Source: an uncultured Allorhizobium sp. (lineage in GTDB: Bacteria > Pseudomonadota > Alphaproteobacteria > Rhizobiales > Rhizobiaceae). From it: a stretch of 64,000 nt of DNA. The position numbers and the translations under genes were made by a program. This document shows, in pieces, positions 42,989 through 51,667 of this stretch (its first letter is position 1; every line of letters begins with the position of its first letter). The notes below the pieces were generated by a model. The model was given only the letters and a program-made list of their open reading frames with translations. It made no database searches and was not told where the DNA came from. The stretch spans positions 761,960 to 825,959 of the forward strand of contig OY288189.1 of the NCBI GenBank assembly GCA_958439205.1. Reading direction: 5' to 3'.

Positions 42989-44608
42989 TCAGGCGGAGAT
43001 GGCGTCTTCCAGGATCATCGCCGCACCCTTTTCCGCAACCATCATGGTCGGGGCGTTGATGTTGCCGGCGGTGATGTTCGGGAAGACAGAGGCGTCGACG
43101 ATCCGGAGCCCCGGCACGCCATGCACCCGGAGCCGCGCATCGACTACGGTCTCGCGCGGATCGGTCCCCATCGCGCAGGTGCCGCAGAGGTGATAGATCG
43201 AGCCACTGTTGAGGCGGAAATAGTCGAGCAGCTTGTCATCGGTATCGGCAGCCTTTGAGGGCGACACTTCCTCCTCCACCCAACCATCAAGTGCCCGCGC
43301 GTCCGCGATGCGGCGCATCAGACGGCTCCCCTGCAAGACTTCCTCGATATCACGATCGGTCGACAGATAGTTTGGCCGAATGAGAGGGGCGTCCGACGCG
43401 TCGGGCGAGGCAATTGAAATCGTGCCCTTGCTGGTCGGGCGGCAGGCGTTGAAGGCGATGAGGAACCCCGGATAGGGCTCTGGGGTCAGGCTGGCCCTGG
43501 GACTGTCCGGGATCCGATAGGAGAGCGGGTTGAAATAGACCTGAATGTTCGGCCGCGTCTCCTCAGGCGATCCGCGGAAGAAGCCGCCAGCCTGGTTCAC
43601 GCTCATGGCGAAGGGCCCGTTGCGCTTCAGAAGCCACATCAGGCCGAAGCGGGCCTGGCCGATGAGGCTGGCGAAATCGCCGTTCAGCGTCGGCTGTTTC
43701 GAGCGATAATAGAAGCTGGCGCAGAGATGGTCCTGCAGGTTCCGACCGACCGCCGGCAGGTGTTTGCGGGTTTCGATACCCCGAGCAAACAGCGTCGATC
43801 CATCGCCGAACCCGGAAAGCTGCATCAGTTTCGGGGTGTCCACCGCACCGGCCGTCAGGATCACCTCGCGGCGCGCGGTAAAGCTCTTCAACCGGCCATG
43901 CTGCATGACCTCCACGCCGGACACCCTGCCATCATGCTCCACCAGCAGACGACGCGCATGGGCATTACGTTCGATAGCGAGGTTCGGGCGTTTCAGCGCG
44001 GGGCGCAGATATTCCGTGCTGGAATGCGAGCGCTGGCCGCGCCTTGTGTTGACGTCGTAGACGCCGGCTCCCTCGATCGCCGCCCCGTTGAAATCCTCGT
44101 TCGGCGGTACGCCCAGTTCGTCACAGGCGTCGAGAAAGGCATCGCTCACAGGGTGCGTAGATCCGCGCATGGGCGTCACGTGGATCGGGCCGCTACCCCC
44201 ATGCCAGGGGCTTTCTCCCCGCGCATGGGTCTCAAGCTTGCGGAAGAAAGGGAGCACGTCGTCGAAACCCCAGCCGGGATTGCCGGCGGCCCGCCAGTCG
44301 TCGAAATCCTCCGCCGCACCCCGCACGAAAACCATCGCATTGATCGAGCCGGAGCCCCCCTGCACCTTGCCGCGCGGGGCATAGATCCGACGACCGCCGA
44401 GGTTCGCCTCCGGCTCGGTGCGGTACATCCAGTTGACCTTGGGATTGTAGTAGCTCTTGGCGTAGCCGACCGGGATCTTGAACCAGAAGGACTTGTCCTC
44501 GCCGCCGGCCTCGATGAGCAGCACGGAATGACGGCCGCTTTCGCTCAGGCGGCTGGCCATGATGCAGCCTGCGGAGCCTGCACCGACCACGATGAAATCG
44601 AAGATCAT
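42989..44608 (-). CDS. GMC-family FAD oxidoreductase (choline/alcohol dehydrogenase-like)
   Basis: A 539-residue flavoprotein. The FAD fold is [15 protein letters not shown], followed by the GMC signature [18 protein letters not shown] and the second signature [18 protein letters not shown]. The C-terminal catalytic region is [14 protein letters not shown] and [25 protein letters not shown]. It resembles choline dehydrogenase and aliphatic-alcohol or polyol dehydrogenases; the substrate cannot be read. It is the last gene of the minus-strand run LysR - aldehyde dehydrogenase - enolase-superfamily enzyme, separated from the latter by a 264-bp palindrome. An oxidation step feeding the aldehyde dehydrogenase is inference. 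Confidence 0.9.
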   Translation of the reverse strand: MIFDFIVVGAGSAGCIMASRLSESGRHSVLLIEAGGEDKSFWFKIPVGYAKSYYNPKVNWMYRTEPEANLGGRRIYAPRGKVQGGSGSINAMVFVRGAAEDFDDWRAAGNPGWGFDDVLPFFRKLETHARGESPWHGGSGPIHVTPMRGSTHPVSDAFLDACDELGVPPNEDFNGAAIEGAGVYDVNTRRGQRSHSSTEYLRPALKRPNLAIERNAHARRLLVEHDGRVSGVEVMQHGRLKSFTARREVILTAGAVDTPKLMQLSGFGDGSTLFARGIETRKHLPAVGRNLQDHLCASFYYRSKQPTLNGDFASLIGQARFGLMWLLKRNGPFAMSVNQAGGFFRGSPEETRPNIQVYFNPLSYRIPDSPRASLTPEPYPGFLIAFNACRPTSKGTISIASPDASDAPLIRPNYLSTDRDIEEVLQGSRLMRRIADARALDGWVEEEVSPSKAADTDDKLLDYFRLNSGSIYHLCGTCAMGTDPRETVVDARLRVHGVPGLRIVDASVFPNITAGNINAPTMMVAEKGAAMILEDAISA

Positions 44609-44620
44609 GGGGTGTCCCTC

Positions 44621-44884
44621 ATACCAAGTGTCGATGATAGAAACCCATAGGATCGGCTCGACCGCCCTTTCTGGCTAGGAGAGGTCCGAAGAGCGATGCT
44701 GTCGCATCGGTCAAGGAACTCGACGACGCCAGAACGGGCGGGAAGCCGACCAAAGGTGGCTTCTTGCAGGCCCCTGGCGTTGTTGCGCCGCTTGGCCGAT
44801 GCGACAGCATCGCCCGGCGCACCGCGCCTAGCCAGAGACCCGCAAGAAGCCATCCTATCGGTTCCTATCATCGACACTTGGTAT
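44621..44884. repeat. 264-bp imperfect palindromic element
   Basis: The outer 20 bases are perfectly inverted (44621-44640 with 44865-44884), and matches continue with interruptions towards the centre. Examples are 44647-44653 with 44852-44858, an 18-base block at 44693-44710 with its mirror at 44796-44813 (itself a small hairpin), and 44742-44747 with 44758-44763 around an AAA centre. It fills the whole gap between two metabolic genes and touches the last base of the upstream gene's stop codon. It has no transposase and no believable coding frame. It could be a MITE, a RIME-like rhizobial mosaic element, or a processed mRNA hairpin. Confidence 0.85.
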
Positions 44885-46101
44885 TAGCCCTTGGCCGGCA
44901 TGAAGTCTTTCACGTCGGCATGCTCCGGCGCCATCTGCAGATGCAGCCTGTCGCCGGTATAGGGCGTGTGGCGGGCGATCATGTCGTGGTTCAGCTCGAT
45001 GCCGAGGCCCGGTTCGCGCGACGGGATGAGATAGCCGTCGTCGAAGCCGAGTTTCGTCTTCAGCACCTCGGCGTGGAAGCCGCCGAAATCCATGATCGCC
45101 TCATGGATGAGGAAGTTCGGGCAGGTTGCCGCGAGCTGGATCGAAGCGGCTGCCCCGACCGGGCCGTTATAGAGATGCGGCGCGATCTGCGCATAAAAGG
45201 ACTCGGCCATCCCGGCGATCTTTTTCGCCTCCAGCAAGCCGCCGACGCGAGCGACATTCATCTGCAGGATGGAGGCAGAGCCAAGCTGCAATACTCTCTG
45301 GAACTCGTATTTAGTGGTCAGGCGCTCGCCCGTCGAGACGGGGATCGATGTGGCGCGAGCGACTTCCGCCATCGCGGCTTCCTGGCCGGGCGGTACAGGC
45401 TCTTCGAACCAGAGCGGATCATACTTTTCCAGCCGCTTGGCGAGACGGATGGCCGAGGACGGCACCATCTGGCCGTGGGTGCCGAAGAGGATGTCGGCGC
45501 GGTTGCCGATGGCATCGCGGATCTTCTGGCAAAACTCCTCGCAGCGATCCATGACGGCCAGCGACAGCTGATGACCGGAATAATTGGTGTAGGGACCGGC
45601 CGGATCGAATTTCAGCCCGGTGAAACCTGCCTCGACCATGCGGATCGCCTCTTCGGCGGCGAGATCCGGATCGTTGTAGTCGTATTCGCCTGATGCATTC
45701 TTCGGATAGAGATAGGTGTAAGCGCGCAGCTTGTCGTGGACCGGGCCGCCGAGCAGATCGGCGACCGGCCGTCCCGCCGCCTTGCCGATGATATCCCAGC
45801 AGGCGATTTCGAGACCCGAGATGATCCCGACCATGGTCGGGTCCGGACGCTGGGTGAAGCCGCTCGAATAGGCGGCGCGCCAGAAGCGCTCGATCTGGTG
45901 CGGATCATGACCTTCGAGATAGCGGGTGAAGACGTCTTCGACGAGGACCGCGATGCCCGAGGGGTGGAAGGCGGTCGAATAGATTTCACCGACGCCCTTG
46001 ATCCCGCAAGCCGTCTCCAGCTCGACGAAGATCCAGTACATGCCGCCGATATGCGGTGCGGGCGTTGCGACGACGTGTGTCTTGAGCGAAGCGACTTTCA
46101 T
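44884..46101 (-). CDS. Enolase-superfamily (mandelate racemase/galactonate dehydratase-like) enzyme
   Basis: A 405-residue MR/MLE-type enzyme: alpha+beta capping domain (1-125) and beta-barrel. KFDPAG (164-169) follows barrel strand 2, EEPVPP (233-238) and GERL (259-261) carry likely metal-ligand glutamates, and His309 lies in APHLYNGPVG. Two expected residues look altered: the usual Asp ligand before HG is replaced in GTHG (207-210), and the Asp of the D-x2-R-x-GG motif is Asn282 in QMNVARVGG. Such enzymes dehydrate or epimerise sugar acids; the exact reaction is unknown. Follows the aldehyde dehydrogenase by 42 bases. Confidence 0.85.
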   Translation of the reverse strand: MKVASLKTHVVATPAPHIGGMYWIFVELETACGIKGVGEIYSTAFHPSGIAVLVEDVFTRYLEGHDPHQIERFWRAAYSSGFTQRPDPTMVGIISGLEIACWDIIGKAAGRPVADLLGGPVHDKLRAYTYLYPKNASGEYDYNDPDLAAEEAIRMVEAGFTGLKFDPAGPYTNYSGHQLSLAVMDRCEEFCQKIRDAIGNRADILFGTHGQMVPSSAIRLAKRLEKYDPLWFEEPVPPGQEAAMAEVARATSIPVSTGERLTTKYEFQRVLQLGSASILQMNVARVGGLLEAKKIAGMAESFYAQIAPHLYNGPVGAAASIQLAATCPNFLIHEAIMDFGGFHAEVLKTKLGFDDGYLIPSREPGLGIELNHDMIARHTPYTGDRLHLQMAPEHADVKDFMPAKG

Positions 46102-46143
46102 GGATGCCCCCGATGAAGAATTCTTGAGCCGGCTAATCGGCGA

Positions 46144-47568
46144 TCAGTGTTTTAGGATGACGAGGCGGGTCTGGGTGAATTCCAGCATGCCGTGCTTGCC
46201 GTCGTCGCCGCCGAGGCCGGAGCGCTTCCAGCCGGCGTGGTAGCCCTGATAGGGATCTGCCGGGAAGCGGTTGATGTAGAGCTCGCCCGCCTCGATCTCG
46301 TTCGCGGCCTTCATCACCTTGCGGTAGTTCTCGGTGAAGACGACGGAGGCGAGGCCGAACTGGTGGTCGCTTGCCATGGCAAGTGCCTGGTCGAAATCGG
46401 TATAGGGGATGACGGCGAGCACCGGGCCGAAGACCTCCTCCTGGACGATCTCCATGTCCTGGCGGCAGTCGGAGAGCAGTGTCGGCGGATAGAAATAGCC
46501 GTCGCCTGCGGGCAGGAAGCCACCCGTCTCGATGACGGCGCCATCGGCCTTGGCCCGTTCCACCATGTGATGAACCCTCAGACGCGCTGCGGCATTGGCG
46601 AGCGGTCCCATGCGGGTCGGATCCTCGGCGCGATCGCCATAGTGACGGCGTTCGAAGGCATCCTTCAGCTTGGCGAGAAGCGTTCCATGCACGGACGCAT
46701 GCACGTAAAGCCGCTCGACGGAGGTGCAGACCTGGCCGCAATGGGCGGTCTTTGCCGCAAGCACGCTTTTCGTCACCACATCGAGATCGGCATCCGGCTC
46801 GACGATCACGGGCGTCTTGCCGCCGAGTTCGAGCGAGGGTTTGGCGATATTGGCCTTGCAGTATTCGAGAACCGTCTGGCCGGCGGCGACACTGCCGGTC
46901 AGGGTGATCATGCCGACTTCGCGGCGGGTGGACATCACTTGGGCGACTTCGTGGCTCATCGCCATGATGCTGACGAGGCCTGCGGGAAGGTCTGCTTCCT
47001 TGATCGCTTCGGCGAAGACGAAGGCCGAGGTCGGGGTGTTGTTGCTGGGCCTGATGACCACGGCATTGCCGGTGATCAGCGCCGGGGCGATCTTGCGGAC
47101 CAGCGTATAGATCGGGAAGTTGAAGGGGATGAGGCAGGCGACGACGCCGATGGGGGCGCGCTTCAGCATCAGCGTTTCATCAGGCGTGTCGCTCTCGATC
47201 ACCTCGCCCTCGACGCGGCGCGCCCATTCGGCGTGGTAGCGCATCAGTTCGACGCCGTAGCCGGTTTCGGCCACGGCATCCTCAAGGCTTTTGCCGGATT
47301 CCTGGGCCAGTGCTGCACCGATCTTCTGCTGATGCCGCTCGACGGCATCAGCAAGCCTGCGCAGCGCATTGCCCCGCTCGATGGCAGGCAGCCGTCCCCA
47401 GGTCTTCTGGGCAGCAGCTGCCGCGTCCACGGCCTCGATGACATCGGCTTCCGTCGCCGAGGTGACCGATGCGAAAACGCGTCCGGTCGCCGGGTTTTTC
47501 ACCTCGATCGTCGGGCGTGGTCCCGTCTCGCGAAAGGATCCGGCAATGAAGTTCTGGAAGGTGGACAT
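46144..47568 (-). CDS. Aldehyde dehydrogenase, AldA (lactaldehyde/glycolaldehyde) -like
   Basis: A 474-residue NAD(P)-dependent aldehyde dehydrogenase, closest in pattern to E. coli AldA (AEWARRVEGEVIESD, LINAAA-like LANAAAR, HAGWKRSGLGGDDGKHG). The nucleophile is Cys281 in GQVCTSVER and the general base Glu248 in LELGG. Unusually, the coenzyme motif normally K-P-S-E reads RPSN (173-176), replacing the conserved Lys and Glu, which may change cofactor use. The start at ATG 47568 is chosen by homology (MSTFQNFIAGSF). It leads a likely transcript with the MR/MLE gene. Confidence 0.88.
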   Translation of the reverse strand: MSTFQNFIAGSFRETGPRPTIEVKNPATGRVFASVTSATEADVIEAVDAAAAAQKTWGRLPAIERGNALRRLADAVERHQQKIGAALAQESGKSLEDAVAETGYGVELMRYHAEWARRVEGEVIESDTPDETLMLKRAPIGVVACLIPFNFPIYTLVRKIAPALITGNAVVIRPSNNTPTSAFVFAEAIKEADLPAGLVSIMAMSHEVAQVMSTRREVGMITLTGSVAAGQTVLEYCKANIAKPSLELGGKTPVIVEPDADLDVVTKSVLAAKTAHCGQVCTSVERLYVHASVHGTLLAKLKDAFERRHYGDRAEDPTRMGPLANAAARLRVHHMVERAKADGAVIETGGFLPAGDGYFYPPTLLSDCRQDMEIVQEEVFGPVLAVIPYTDFDQALAMASDHQFGLASVVFTENYRKVMKAANEIEAGELYINRFPADPYQGYHAGWKRSGLGGDDGKHGMLEFTQTRLVILKH

Positions 47569-47670
47569 GGCAGGCGCTCCGGGCAACGGAAATTTCCCCC
47601 AAGTAGGGATCTGGCCCTCTTGCTTCGCAAGCGACTTATTGTCGGGCTGAGCATTCCAAAAAGGAATGTT

Positions 47671-48612
47671 TCAGGCGTTTGCGTGTCTGAGTGCCGGCAT
47701 CGCGCCGGTGCCGATTTCATGGCTCAACCAGCGTCGGAGTGCCTCGACATGCGGAGACAGCGATCTGTCCGTGCGCGTCACGAGCCAGTAGGATTCGTGG
47801 CCCTCGACTTCGACATCCAGCACCTGCGCAAGCGCGCCCGTCTGCATCAGGGGAGCGACCATCGACCTGTCCGCCACCGCGACCCCCAGCCCGTTGCAGG
47901 CGGCTTCGATAACGAGATCGAGCAGGTCGAATTCCAGCCCTCCCTGCGTGTCGGTCTCGGTGAGCCCCGCTGCATCCAGCCAGCGTTGCCAGGTGAGATA
48001 CCGCTGGTCGGCGGAGGCGAGCACATGCAGGAAGGTAAAGCGGGAGAGGTCGATCGCCTCGTCGTTCTGCAAGCTCTCGATGAGATGGGGAGTACAGACG
48101 GCGATATGGCGTTCGGTGAAGAGACGTTCCGAGCGCAGGCTCGGCCATTCGCCGTCGCCGAAACGGATGGCACAATCGAGCATGCCGCGTTCCGAGAGGT
48201 TGTCTTCGAGATCGGTGGTGATGCTCAGATCAACATCGGGCAGGAAGGCCCTGAGGCTCATGAGCCGCGGCATCAGCCAGCGCTTGGCAAAGGTCGGTGG
48301 CACGTTGATCCGAAGACGGCGGAGATTGCTCTTCTCGCGGATATTGCGAACCGTCATCTCGACCGTGTGGAAGGCGTGCTGCAGCGAGGCGAGCAGTTCG
48401 GCGCCCGAGGCGGTCAGCTCGAGGTGATGATGCCTGCGGATGACGAGTGTTTCGCCCAGCTGTTCCTCCAGATTGCGAACCTGGCGGCTGACCGCGCTCT
48501 GGGTCAGGTTCAGCAATTCCGCGGCACGCGTGAAGCTGCGGGTCTGGCCGACCACCTCGAACACCTTCATCGCGGACAGGGCCGGCAGCCGTCTCATGAT
48601 CCCTCGCGCCAT
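47671..48612 (-). CDS. LysR-family regulator (GcvA-like)
   Basis: A 313-residue LTTR with the N-terminal winged helix (MRRLPALSAMKVFEVVGQTRSFTRAAELLNLTQSAVSRQVRNLE-type, about residues 6-50) and a GcvA-like effector domain (RINVPPTFAKRWLMPRL at the linker). ATG 48597 (residue 6) is an alternative start. It is divergent from the lactate dehydrogenase gene and co-directional with aldehyde dehydrogenase, MR/MLE and GMC genes 102 bases downstream, so it probably controls both sides of this catabolic cluster. Confidence 0.9.
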   Translation of the reverse strand: MARGIMRRLPALSAMKVFEVVGQTRSFTRAAELLNLTQSAVSRQVRNLEEQLGETLVIRRHHHLELTASGAELLASLQHAFHTVEMTVRNIREKSNLRRLRINVPPTFAKRWLMPRLMSLRAFLPDVDLSITTDLEDNLSERGMLDCAIRFGDGEWPSLRSERLFTERHIAVCTPHLIESLQNDEAIDLSRFTFLHVLASADQRYLTWQRWLDAAGLTETDTQGGLEFDLLDLVIEAACNGLGVAVADRSMVAPLMQTGALAQVLDVEVEGHESYWLVTRTDRSLSPHVEALRRWLSHEIGTGAMPALRHANA

Positions 48613-48667
48613 CTCGTTTTATGCCTGAAGCATTAAATCAGAGGCGATCGGGGTGCGCCATGCAGTT

Positions 48668-48685
48668 ATGACGCGAATTTGTCAT
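48668..48685. promoter_or_regulatory. Dyad between LysR and lactate dehydrogenase genes
   Basis: ATGAC (48668-48672) and GTCAT (48681-48685) form an inverted repeat with an 8-base AT-rich spacer in the 155-base divergent region. It is well placed for autoregulation by the LysR protein. The arms are short, so this is a candidate only. Confidence 0.4.
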
Positions 48686-48710
48686 GCTTTACGCTATAGC
48701 TGGCTGCTAG

Positions 48711-49700
<990 letters not shown>

Positions 49701-49747
49701 GTGAGGCAGCCTATATGCTAGACTGCCCGCGCAGCCGTTCTGCCCTC

Positions 49748-49765
49748 GCGCTTATTCAGAAGCGC
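49748..49765. promoter_or_regulatory. Dyad upstream of the ArsR gene
   Basis: GCGCTT (49748-49753) and AAGCGC (49760-49765) form a perfect 6-bp inverted repeat with a 6-base spacer, 22 bases before the arsR-type start. It is a candidate self-operator; ArsR proteins usually bind such imperfect palindromes. Confidence 0.3.
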
Positions 49766-49787
49766 ATCTCGATTTCTGGACCTCATC

Positions 49788-50153
49788 ATGACCGAAACGC
49801 CGCCACTCACCCCTGAGGCTCTCGACGACTTTCTTTCGAAGGCGCGTGCGGCCAGTGGCCTTCTGAAGGCGCTGTCGCATGAGACGCGCCTTCTGATGCT
49901 TTGTATGCTCTGCCAGGGCGAGAAGACCGTCACGGAGATAGAGCACTTTCTCGGGATCCAGCAGGCCGTGGTTTCCCAGCAGCTCGCGCGGCTCAGAAGC
50001 GATAAGGTCGTCCAGACCCGCCGCGAGGGACGGCAGATCTATTACCGGATCGCCGATCCGCAACTCGCCGAACTGATCTCTGTGCTCTACAAGATGTATT
50101 GCGGCCCGGCGCCCGTCATGCACGGTGAAGCAGAAGCCCTCACCGAGGCCTGA
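49788..50153 (+). CDS. ArsR-family regulator with SqrR/BigR-like cysteines
   Basis: A 121-residue winged-helix repressor (recognition region VVSQQLARLRSDKVVQTRREGRQIYY-type, residues 61-86). It keeps Cys39 in LLMLC and Cys105 in KMYC, 66 residues apart. This matches the spacing of the dithiol pair in SqrR (41/107) and BigR (42/108), which form a tetrasulfide with persulfides. An extra Cys42 is present. Those regulators control sulfide oxidation; no such gene is visible here. Located between lactate dehydrogenase and the fds regulator gene, 29 bases before the latter. Confidence 0.88.
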   Translation: MTETPPLTPEALDDFLSKARAASGLLKALSHETRLLMLCMLCQGEKTVTEIEHFLGIQQAVVSQQLARLRSDKVVQTRREGRQIYYRIADPQLAELISVLYKMYCGPAPVMHGEAEALTEA

Positions 50154-50182
50154 GAGCTTCGGCGCGATCGAAGGGCGGGGAT

Positions 50183-51121
50183 ATGATCGACAAGCTGGAA
50201 TTCTTCATTGCGCTTGCCCGCCAGCAGCATTTTGGTCGGGCGGCTGAGGAATGCGGCGTGACGCAGCCGACGCTGTCTGCCGGCATTCGCCAGCTCGAAG
50301 AGCAGCTCGGTGTGATGCTGGTGCAGCGTGGTTCGCGCTTCCTGGGACTGACGCCGGAGGGGCAGCGGGTGCTCGAATGGGCAAGGCGCATCGTCGGCGA
50401 TACGCGCACCATGCGCGAGGAGATGCGCGCTGCCCGGCGTGGTCTCGCCGGCCATATCCGGCTCGCGGTCATTCCCACCGCGCTTGCCATGGTGCAGAAG
50501 CTGACCGAACCCTTCCAGACCCGGCATCCGGACGTCACATTTTCCGTCCTGTCCCGCACTTCGCTGCAGGTCTTGAGCCTCCTGGAAAACCTCGAGATCG
50601 ACGCTGGCATCACCTATCTCGACAACGAGCCGCTGGGACGCGTCACCAGCGTGCCGCTCTATTCGGAGCGCTATCATCTGATCACCGCTCTCGGCACGCC
50701 GCTTGCCGATCGTGACAGCGTCACTTGGAGCGAGGTCGCCGATCTCCGGCTCTGTCTCTTGACCGCCGACATGCAGAACCGCCGGATCATCAACCAGCAT
50801 ATGACGGAGGCGGGTGTATCGCCCAAGCCGACACTCGAATCCAATTCGATGATCGTGCTCTTCTCCCATATCCGGACCGGCAAATGGGCCTCGATCATGC
50901 CGAAAAACGTGGCGGAATCCTTCGGTTTCGGCGAGGAGATCCGGATGATCCCGATCACGGCGCCCGAGGCCGAACATCTGGTCGGCCTGGTCGCCACGCA
51001 TCGCGAGCCTTTCACCCCGCTGGTCTCCGGACTGTTGCACGAGGCACGCTTGCTGGCAGCCTCGAATGCCTTCGATAGAAATCTTCTATCGAGCGACGGA
51101 AGCGCCGTATTGACCTCCTGA
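50183..51121 (+). CDS. LysR-family regulator of the formate dehydrogenase operon (FdsR-like)
   Basis: A 312-residue LTTR with an N-terminal winged helix (FFIALARQQHFGRAAEECGVTQPTLSAGIRQLE-type, about residues 5-45) and a ligand-binding domain (LAVIPTALAMVQKL linker, GITYLDNEP). It lies 66 bases upstream of fdsG and on the same strand, as FdsR relates to fds operons in Cupriavidus. Its last coding bases hold a perfect LTTR-type dyad. Formate or a related signal as effector is inferred. Confidence 0.88.
   Translation: MIDKLEFFIALARQQHFGRAAEECGVTQPTLSAGIRQLEEQLGVMLVQRGSRFLGLTPEGQRVLEWARRIVGDTRTMREEMRAARRGLAGHIRLAVIPTALAMVQKLTEPFQTRHPDVTFSVLSRTSLQVLSLLENLEIDAGITYLDNEPLGRVTSVPLYSERYHLITALGTPLADRDSVTWSEVADLRLCLLTADMQNRRIINQHMTEAGVSPKPTLESNSMIVLFSHIRTGKWASIMPKNVAESFGFGEEIRMIPITAPEAEHLVGLVATHREPFTPLVSGLLHEARLLAASNAFDRNLLSSDGSAVLTS
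51072..51092. promoter_or_regulatory. Candidate LysR operator (ATAG-N7-CTAT) upstream of fds
   Basis: A perfect 9-bp dyad (51072-51080 with 51084-51092, spacer ATC) contains ATAG-N7-CTAT and T-N11-A, the classic LTTR geometry. It lies inside the 3' end of the lysR gene, 96 bases before fdsG. A further half-site CGATAGA occurs at 51144-51150. Confidence 0.55.
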
Positions 51122-51187
51122 CATCAGACCCATCATCATCTTCCGATAGACGAACCTGCCAGAGCTCGGCAGGTGAGGAGGATTTTG

Positions 51188-51667
51188 ATGAATATTCGTG
51201 TGGCTGCGGACGACGTCTCCGCCCGCATATCGGCTGTGATCGCCGAGTTGCAACATCTGGAGGGGCCGATGCTGCCGATCCTGCACCGTGTGCAGGAGGA
51301 GTTCGGTTACATTCCGGAAGTCGCCAAGCAGATCATCGCCAGCGCGCTGAACCTGTCGCGTGCCGAGGTGCATGGCGTCATCACCTTCTACCACGATTTC
51401 AAGGCCCATCCCTCCGGGCGACATGTTCTAAAGCTCTGTCGCGCCGAGGCTTGCCAGTCGATGGGCTGCGAGCCTCTTGCGGAGAAGATCAAGGCCAAGC
51501 TCGGCATCGACTGGCACGAGACGACGGCTGATGGTGCTGTCACCCTGGAACCCGTCTTCTGTCTCGGCCTCTGCGCCCAAGCGCCTGCCGCGATGCTGGA
51601 CGGCGAATTGCATGCACGCCTCGACGAACACTGTCTCACCGACATGCTGGCGGAGGTGCGCTCATGA
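51188..51667 (+). CDS. fdsG: NAD+-formate dehydrogenase gamma subunit (FdsG, NuoE-like)
   Basis: A 159-residue [2Fe-2S] thioredoxin-fold subunit. Cluster ligands are in LCRAEACQSMGCEPL and VFCLGLCAQAP (C-x4-C and C-x3-C). The N-terminal PILHRVQEEFGYIP and VHGVITFYHDF segments are typical of the NuoE family. AGGTGAGGAGG just upstream is a strong ribosome-binding site for ATG 51188. The stop overlaps fdsB by four bases. Part of the cytoplasmic formate-oxidising complex. Confidence 0.94.
   Translation: MNIRVAADDVSARISAVIAELQHLEGPMLPILHRVQEEFGYIPEVAKQIIASALNLSRAEVHGVITFYHDFKAHPSGRHVLKLCRAEACQSMGCEPLAEKIKAKLGIDWHETTADGAVTLEPVFCLGLCAQAPAAMLDGELHARLDEHCLTDMLAEVRS

Noticed and set aside
44605..44877. 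Short open frames on both strands inside the 264-bp palindrome.
   Set aside because: They arise from the repeat itself. The frames on the two strands are near copies of each other because of the inverted symmetry, not because they encode protein.
46192..48636. An 814-codon plus-strand frame opposite the aldehyde dehydrogenase and LysR genes.
   Set aside because: It is the complement of two well-supported genes and has no recognisable domain.
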